Source: Ophiosphaerella korrae
Lineage: Eukaryota > Ascomycota > Dothideomycetes > Pleosporales > Phaeosphaeriaceae
Assembly: GCA_028456385.1 (NCBI GenBank)
Contig: JALNQF010000367.1
Coordinates: forward strand, 1 to 39,759
Length of the DNA stretch: 39,759 nt
Direction: 5' to 3'
How positions within the stretch are numbered: position 1 is the first letter of the stretch; each line of letters begins with the position of its first letter. The translations under genes and the position numbers were made by a program. Of the stretch, positions 33,270-39,759 are shown piece by piece. The notes beneath the pieces are model-generated. The model was not told the DNA's origin, ran no database searches, and saw only the letters and a list, made by a program, of their open reading frames with translations.

Positions 33270-33960
33270 ACTTTATATATATACTATTATAAGTATATCT
33301 TATATTTAAGGGTTAGCTAGTAGAGTTTATATTTAATATAGTCTCCTTCTTTAATATACTTTAAGTACTTTCTCTTAAAATACTTAGTAAGATCTTCTAG
33401 AGTATAAAATAAGTATATACGTTATTTAATTAGTAGGTCTTTACTAAAGTAAATAAAGTATATTATTAGTCTTATCTCTTTATATACTAATACTTTTACT
33501 AACTCTAAAGCTTTAACTAGTAAATCTAGTAAGGAATTATCTCTACTCTTTAGTAGCTAGCTAATGTAGCTACTTAATCTTTTAGCTATTCTAGGGCGTA
33601 TTCTACTCTCTTTAACCTTATAGTATTATATAACTATATAGATAGCTCTATTATAATAGTAAATCTCCTCTTTAAAAGTAGCTCTAGGCTTAGCTAAGAC
33701 TATATTAACTAGTTCTTTCTATACTAAGAGTAAGGCCTTAGTTAGATCTAGTAAAACTTTAGTCTCTTTCTTAGTTTAATCGCTAGTAAGCTATAGCTTA
33801 ATATTATATACTACCTAATTATATTCTTAGTGTTCTTTAATATCTTAGAGGAGAGTATATTACTAGCGCTACTTTTCCTTAGTAATTTTACAATTAATAA
33901 GTTTATACTTTAAACTTTAAGTAGTACTACCTTTTAGGTAGAGTTATACTAAGATACTAG
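33270..33960 (-). pseudogene. DUF3435 recombinase relic, copy B (C-terminal third)
   Basis: The minus frame reads LLQDIKEHQEYNQVVYNIK and then KELVNIVLAKPRATFKEEIY, matching copy C (KELVDLVILQPSTTIDKEIR). The zinc-finger end follows: RLIIYFIYFSKDLL, RIYLFYTLEDLTKYFKRKYL and YKLY...YLQQYIYKVYSIV. De-mutating Tyr to Cys/His gives C-x2-C...H-x4-H twice. Upstream of about 33960 the similarity fades and the catalytic part was not found, so this is a 5'-truncated or strongly diverged copy. The strand is the same as copies A and C. Stops are TAA/TAG only. Confidence 0.8.
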
Positions 33961-34619
33961 CGTCTTAATAGCTTAGGTTATTATATAGCTTTTAGATATA
34001 TCTACTAGGTAGCGCTTTATCTAGAGTCCTTGTAAATTTACCTATTATTAGCTCTATTTAGGGTATCTCTATATTAATTTCTTACTTTACTATCTAGAGC
34101 GCTATTAATCTAAAGTAGAAGTAGAGTTTACTTATACTCTACCTTCTTTTCTCTATAGCTTATTAAGCTCTATTATAAGTAGCTTTATTACCTTTAATTC
34201 TTTTATAGCTAGGTAGCTATCTAATTATTACTTATACCTTTCTACGCTAATAGATCTATTCTATTTTCTCTAGTATACTACTTACTATATACTAACTACT
34301 TTTAGCTCTTAGGTTAATTAGCCTTCTAAGGGCTACCTAGCTATCTATATAGATAGTAACTATAATTATAGTTACTAACTATTATAAAGCTATATCTACT
34401 ATATTAAGTATTACTTTAATTACTACTAATTCTATAAAATATATATCTAGGTAATTTATAAAATACTAATTAACAAATTATAGTAATTTATAGTTAATAA
34501 GTTACTTATTAATTATATATTTAATTATTATAATAGCTATATCTTATTTAGTACTATAGAGCTCTTCCTAATTATACTTAGACTAATATACGCACGTTAT
34601 ACTTATAAATAACTTTAGA
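33961..34619. other. Spacer between DUF3435 copies B and C
   Basis: May contain decayed upstream parts of copy B on -, for example a segment RYLVDISKSYIITQAIKTL near 33970-34040, but the alignment is too weak to call. No other feature was seen. Confidence 0.35.
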
Positions 34620-37100
34620 TTATATATTATAAAACTATACTATAGATATTATAAGTATATTATTGCTAGTATATCTTATTATCTAGATTAACCTAGTAAA
34701 AGTTATATCTAATTTACTATTCTTTAAAGTTTACTATATACTTCTTCTTAAAGTACTTACTAAGATTACCTAGAGTCTAAAATAAGTATATATAGTCTTA
34801 TACTAGTAAATTTTTATTTCCTAAGTAAGTAAAATATACTCTTAGTCTAGTCTTACTATATATAGACACCTTAGTAGCTTTTAAGGCTACTTCCTTAGGA
34901 TCTACTAGAGGAAAATCTTTTACTTTATATAGAGGCGTACTAGAGGAACTTAATTTTTAGAGTTAAGAGTAGCTTATTCTCTCTTCTTTAATCTTATAAT
35001 ACTAAGTAATAGTAGTAATAGCTTTATTACGCCTACGTATTTCTTTATCTATAGTAGTACTAGGCTATAATATAACTAAGTCTACTAGTTCCTTTTATAC
35101 TAAAGATATAGCGTTGTAGACTACTTTTATATTATCTTTAACTCTAGTACTATTAAGCTACTACTTAACGTTATATATAAGCTATTTAAACTCCTATTAT
35201 ACTTTTATATCTTTAAGAAAAGTATATTACTAATACTACCTCTCCTAGGTTATTCTATAGCTAAGGTCCTTAAACTTTAGATACTTTATTAGATATTTAT
35301 AGGTATATTTAAATTGTTCTTACTAATCTAGTAAGGTATAAATACTTAGGTAGTTATTTACTAATATAGATTGTTCTAGTATAAGCTATTATAAGTAATA
35401 AAGATTAACTAAGTAACTTAAAGTATAAGCTACTTATATTAGTAACTCTTAAAGTTAAGTACTTTATATAATAGCTTACGTATCTACTATAATACGTTGT
35501 AAGAAGTAGTACTTTAAGAAGGTTATTATACTAGTATATCTTATTATAAGGTTCTATATTACCTTACTAATATTCTCTAGAAAATAAGTTAACGTAATAT
35601 TCTATTTAAGTAGATTATAGAGCCTACTATTCTTATTAAAGGCTTTCTCTTTAGTATACCTTAGTAAGTAAGAGTAAGTAACTTATATAAAACCTATAAT
35701 TTATCTAAGTAATTTTATCTAAAGTAGTAAAGTAGAGTATAAGAGAAGTTTATTAAGAGATATTATCTAACTATCCTAAGTCTTAATAGCTTTCTAAAAA
35801 AGAGGTATATTATTAAGTTTTTTATTTAAGCGTAATAGTAACTTATTACAACCTAGCTTAATATAGAGCTTACTTAACTACTATAGTAATATTAAGTTAT
35901 ATACTATAAATACCTAATTATAGAAAAGGACTCTAAAGAAGAATATATAAAGACTAAAGATAAGAGTCTTATTATATATAATCTTAGAAAAAAGGAAAGT
36001 ATTCTTTATATTTATATTAATAGTATTACTAAACTAAGAGAAACTTTAATAAGTAAAGTAGAAAGGAATTAAAGACTTATAAATCTTTAATACTAAGAAA
36101 CTCTTTTATAAATTTAAATATAAATTCTAATAGTACTTAATAAGGCCTACCCTCTAGATCCTACTATAAAGTAACCTAGATATACTAATAGTAGAGCTTA
36201 AGAAGAGCCTATAGTTAATTTACTATAAACTTACTAAGCTATAGATAGAGTTAGGCTTGTATATAATAGTATCTATAGATATATTTTTTCTTAGTTATTA
36301 CTAGATTTATTTATAATATAAGAGTTAGATCTTCTATATATATATAGGCCTTATCTTAACTTATTTTTTAAAGACTATATTTTTTTACTAGCTTTTTTAA
36401 TACTTAAAGTAGAAGAGTATTATACTTAGTATATAAATACTAGTAGAAATATAGCTTACTTATACCTTGTATATACTATAGTTTAGCTTACTATCTAGCT
36501 TAGTACTAGTTGCTCTTTTATACACTAGCTAGAAAACCTTTTAGTATATCCTAAGTAAGCTAGCGTACTTAGTTCCTTAAAGTTTCTTTCTTTAATATTT
36601 CTCTTCTCTTTTACTATAGCGCTAATTAAGTAGCTAGTTAAAAAAAGTATATAGGGTCTAGATAGAAATAGTTATAAAAGAATAAAGAGTAGGCTTCTTT
36701 ATAAAAGCCTAACACTTATACTAAATTAGTAAAAGTTTCTAGGTACTATATCTAAGTTATAAAGAAGTATAAAACTTAAAACTTAAAACTTACTAGTTTT
36801 ACTAATCTTCTATATAGTTAAGTAAGTAAGTACTACTATCTTTATAATCTTATCTTACGTACTCTTCTTTATTAAATACTTCTAATTATTAAAAATAGTA
36901 GTTAGGAGAGTACTCTTTACTAAGATACGCTATATCGTCTATATCTATATCTAGTATCTTTTCTTTATAATCTTCTTCCTCTTTATTAGTATATATATTA
37001 GTATTAGATAAGTCTATTATAGACTTATTACTATTATCTATATTAGATTAATTAGAGTCTATATATTTACTCTTGTTATTAGAAATATTATTAGCCTAAT
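34620..37100 (-). pseudogene. DUF3435 (FluG-domain) tyrosine recombinase relic, copy C, near full length
   Basis: DUF3435 (PF11917) is the tyrosine-recombinase-like family that includes the Starship captains. One minus frame can be followed for about 2.4 kb (roughly 800 codons) with TAA/TAG stops and no detected frameshift. In order: an acidic N-terminus; TLYTFFNQLLNQRYSKREE; a KPNSIYSLVSL segment before a region resembling the LLLxAYTGARPGALI box; IPLFQKAIKT; the Arg box SYLLRYTKEKAFN (Arg at 35659-35661); VIQNLIIRYTSIITFLKYY (35506-35556), matching LQNLIMxHxSIxTFLKHYL with His now Tyr and the likely nucleophile Tyr at 35506-35511; IIVDTQAII; SYRITQERQ; KELVDLVILQPSTT; IRRRNKAITTIT; then the zinc-finger end YFTYLGN (34825-34836). 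Start codon not determined. Confidence 0.85.
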
Positions 37101-37564
37101 AAAGTTAATATATAGCGTAATAATACTAATAGTAGTATAGTAAAGTAGAAAGAGTAATAGATAGAGTAGATATAAGTTATACTACTAGTTTATATAATAA
37201 GATAGATTTTAAAGTAAAGAGTAAATAGAGTAAGCTATAAGAGAGAGAGAGGATATAGCCTAAAAATATATAGCTACTACTACTACTACTTAGGTTATAT
37301 AATCTCGCCTTCTACTAATATAATAATAGTAATACTAGCGCTTAGGAGGGCGTATAAAGTTAAAGAGACTATAAATAGGTTTTTATTTTTATATAGAGAC
37401 TACCTTGTTTTTAAAAAGATTATCTAAGGAGAGCTTATTTAAAAAAGGTAATCTAAAAGGTATATACGTCTAAACTCTTATATACGTTTTAGAGAGGTTT
37501 TATAGTAAGTTAGTAGCTAAAAATAGTATTATAAATACTCGAATCTAGTAGCTAAAAAGCTATT
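37101..37564. other. Spacer upstream of DUF3435 copy C
   Basis: Contains a short ctactactactacta run at about 37272-37290 and otherwise no recognised element. It would be the 5' flank of the recombinase gene, where a mobile-element boundary might be sought. No terminal repeat was recognised. Confidence 0.35.
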
Positions 37565-39654
37565 AGATTATTTAAGGTAGTAAAACTAAAGATATTAGAA
37601 GCTTTAAAGTAATAAATAATATAAGTTAATAATAACTTTTAAGAATAGAGAATAAATAAATATAGAAGATAACCTAGAAATAATAATACTAGAAACTCTA
37701 TAATCTTTAATACTAATAAAGATAAGAAGAAGAATAATAAAAACTTTATATACTTTAACTATAGTTAAAAAGGTAACTATATAAAAGATTTTTAATTAAA
37801 GAAGAAAGATATAGTATAGTATAAATATAAGAAACTAAGATACTTTATAAAAGACTATAGAAGTAAAAACTTAAAAAAAGAAACTTTATTAAAAATAACT
37901 AAAAAAAAAAAAAGAAGTACTTAAAATATAAGCTAAACTTTAAAAAAAAGTAGTAGAGAGTAAAAAGTAGTAGAAAGTAAAAAGTAGTAAATAATACTTT
38001 ATTAGACTTTTTATTATAATAATAACTACTATATATACTTTTTAAGTAAGTAAAAAGTAGAATAGTTCCTAAATAAGAAGTAAAAAGTAGTAGTAATAAA
38101 AGAAAGAATATAAGTTTAGCTTAATAAAATAAAATAAATAATAAACTTACTAAGAAAAGTTTTAGAAAAAAAAAGCCTTAAACTTTATTAATCTATACTA
38201 AAAGACTAGTAAAAGATAAAAAGACTACTATAGGTACTTCTAAAGAACTAAGAGAAGATAAAAAATAAGTTAATATAAAAAGTATAAAGTATACCTAATT
38301 AGATATATATAGCTATAATAGATATATAATAATAAATATAATAGAATAAAACTAAAAGTAGTAGTTTATTTAGAAATACTTACTAGTTATAAGTATAAAA
38401 AAAGTATATAAAGAGTAAAAAATATATAATTCTAAGAATATAAAGTTTATAATATTCTAAAAATAAATAAATTAATAAATAGTTATAGTAAGAAAGATAC
38501 TTATATAAAGAGAGTAGAAGTTCTTTATTAAAAAAATATAATAGATTAATAAAGCTTATATACTAAAAGTACTAATAGTATACTATATTTTAATAGAGAA
38601 GATACTTAGTAAAGATAAATACTAAGAAAGAGATAATAAATAAATAAACTTATAATACTTAGTATACTTAAAAATATTATAAATTTTATACCTAAATATA
38701 AATTATATTATATATAGAGAACTTAAAGTAAGAAACTATATATAGCTAGTATATAGAAAAGGCTATAACTATATAAATATAAATTAAGTAGAAGATATTA
38801 TAAAATAAAAAATAATAAAAATACAAGAAAAAAAAATATAGTAATAAAGCTAGAAATAAAATTATTAAAAAGATATATCTTAAAAAGACTATAGTATAAA
38901 TATACGTATAATAAATATCTTAAATATAAAGAATATAAACTTAAAGTAAAGTAATAGCTCTAGAAAAATAAATAATTTATAAAATTACTAAAGTAAAAAT
39001 AGCTAAAAAGTATATAAAGCTTATATATATTAAAAATAAGTATATATTAAAATAAAAGAATAAGTAGTAATTAATAGTAAAGCTATAAAAAACTTTATAT
39101 CTAAGTAATTTATAGAAATATAAAGAATATATTATATAATAAAAAAGTACTCTTAATAACTAAGTATAATTAAAGGAAAACTATTCTAAGAACCTATTAG
39201 ATTTAAAATAGTACTCTTTATACTAGAGTTAAAAAGACTTAAAATTAAAAATATAGTTATAGATATAATAATAATTAATAATAAATAAAAAATAATATTA
39301 GAGATACTATAGTTATAGAAAACTAACCTAAGAATTAATTAGAGAATAAAAGAAATTAGTTTCTCTAGATAAGATATATTAAAAGCTAATATAAGTATAT
39401 ATAAAGGAGAATTCTTAAAAAAACTATAAGAAATAAAAGAAATAGCTTATAGAACCTTAAGAATACTTTCTAGAATATTAACTATAAGACTTAGTAATAG
39501 ACTTAAAAGAAAGAAAAAACGTTAAATAGAGTCTAGTCTATAGAAAGACTAAAGAAGAATTAAAAATTAAGTAAGTATTTATTAAGAATATAATAAGAAA
39601 ATAATAGATATAAGAACCTTAATCTTTAGTAGTATATAAACTTATCTTTATAGA
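37565..39654 (+). mobile_element. Truncated third copy of the chromovirus (gag end to early RT)
   Basis: Matches copy 1 from about 1395 (late gag) to about 3245 (just before RT motifs). The zinc knuckles are at about 37745-37850, the second reading YKYKKLRYFIKDY. The between-gag-and-protease segment missing from copy 1 is kept here (about 38650-38860). The protease site is near 39080 (NSKAIKNF, a decayed D-S-G-A-T-x-N-F). There are no LTRs: the left edge starts abruptly in gag and the right edge dissolves into a microsatellite. It is even more AT-rich than copies 1 and 2, suggesting older or repeated RIP. Confidence 0.85.
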
Positions 39655-39681
39655 TAATAATAAGAATAAGAATAATAATAA

Positions 39682-39759
<78 letters not shown>
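39655..39759. repeat. TAA/AAT microsatellite at the window end
   Basis: Imperfect at first (taataagaataagaataat) and pure (AAT)n from about 39685 to the last base. It replaces the RT-proximal sequence of the third chromovirus copy, where copy 1 has gataaaaaaggaataagtaa, an AT-rich seed from which the repeat may have expanded. It may continue beyond the window. Confidence 0.95.

Noticed and set aside
33961..34619. Catalytic part of DUF3435 copy B
   Set aside because: One segment resembles the VDTQAI region, but frame and neighbours do not align. It is too weak to annotate.
37101..37564. Starship terminus upstream of recombinase copy C
   Set aside because: No direct repeat, terminal inverted repeat or target motif could be recognised. 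The idea is left as a hypothesis only.
1..39759. Mitochondrial or organellar DNA, suggested by the high AT content
   Set aside because: Nuclear LTR retrotransposons with target duplications and relics of nuclear genes are present. The bias is specific loss of CpA/TpG with CpG kept, which is RIP and not organellar composition.

Overview
The window looks like an AT-rich, gene-dead compartment of a filamentous ascomycete (Pezizomycotina) genome that has been heavily hit by repeat-induced point mutation (RIP). CpA and TpG are almost absent (the first 600 bases hold 3 CA and no TG), TpA is in large excess, and CpG survives (many acgt, cgcg). This is the CpA-to-TpA signature, not ordinary CpG decay. 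No intact gene of normal length was found. Former coding regions can still be read by following one frame through in-frame TAA/TAG stops, which replace CAA, CAG and TGG codons. All coding calls here are therefore pseudogenes, recognised by residual protein similarity from memory, without any database search.

Layout. (1) 163-6952: full-length Ty3/gypsy chromovirus on + with two LTRs, target-site duplication, gag with two zinc knuckles, protease, RT, integrase and a chromodomain. (2) About 7950-9080: BCS1-like AAA+ ATPase relic (+). (3) 9530-10170: large inverted repeat with a third copy near 27.6 kb, followed by a tRNA-like structure. (4) About 11440-12110: B-type (mitotic) cyclin relic (+). 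(5) About 13380-14270: ankyrin-repeat array relic (+). (6) 14.4-20.4 kb: several unrecognised coding relics and one possible solo LTR. (7) 20426-27419: second full-length copy of the same chromovirus, on -, with a perfect TAGTA target duplication. (8) 28.1-31.2 kb: minisatellite and unrecognised coding relics. (9) 31380-37100: three same-strand copies of a DUF3435 (FluG-domain) tyrosine-recombinase gene, one nearly full length. (10) About 37565-39654: third chromovirus copy, truncated, running into a TAA/AAT microsatellite that ends the window.

How it fits together. RIP acts on duplicated DNA, so each RIP-mutated host-type gene (BCS1-like, cyclin, ankyrin, DUF3435) implies that a related copy existed elsewhere in the genome. 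DUF3435 is the family of the Starship 'captain' recombinases. A cluster of such genes beside duplicated host genes raises the possibility that this is a graveyard of giant mobile elements, but no Starship boundary could be shown. A 23-50 bp motif recurs at four places and may mark one end of a DNA transposon family.
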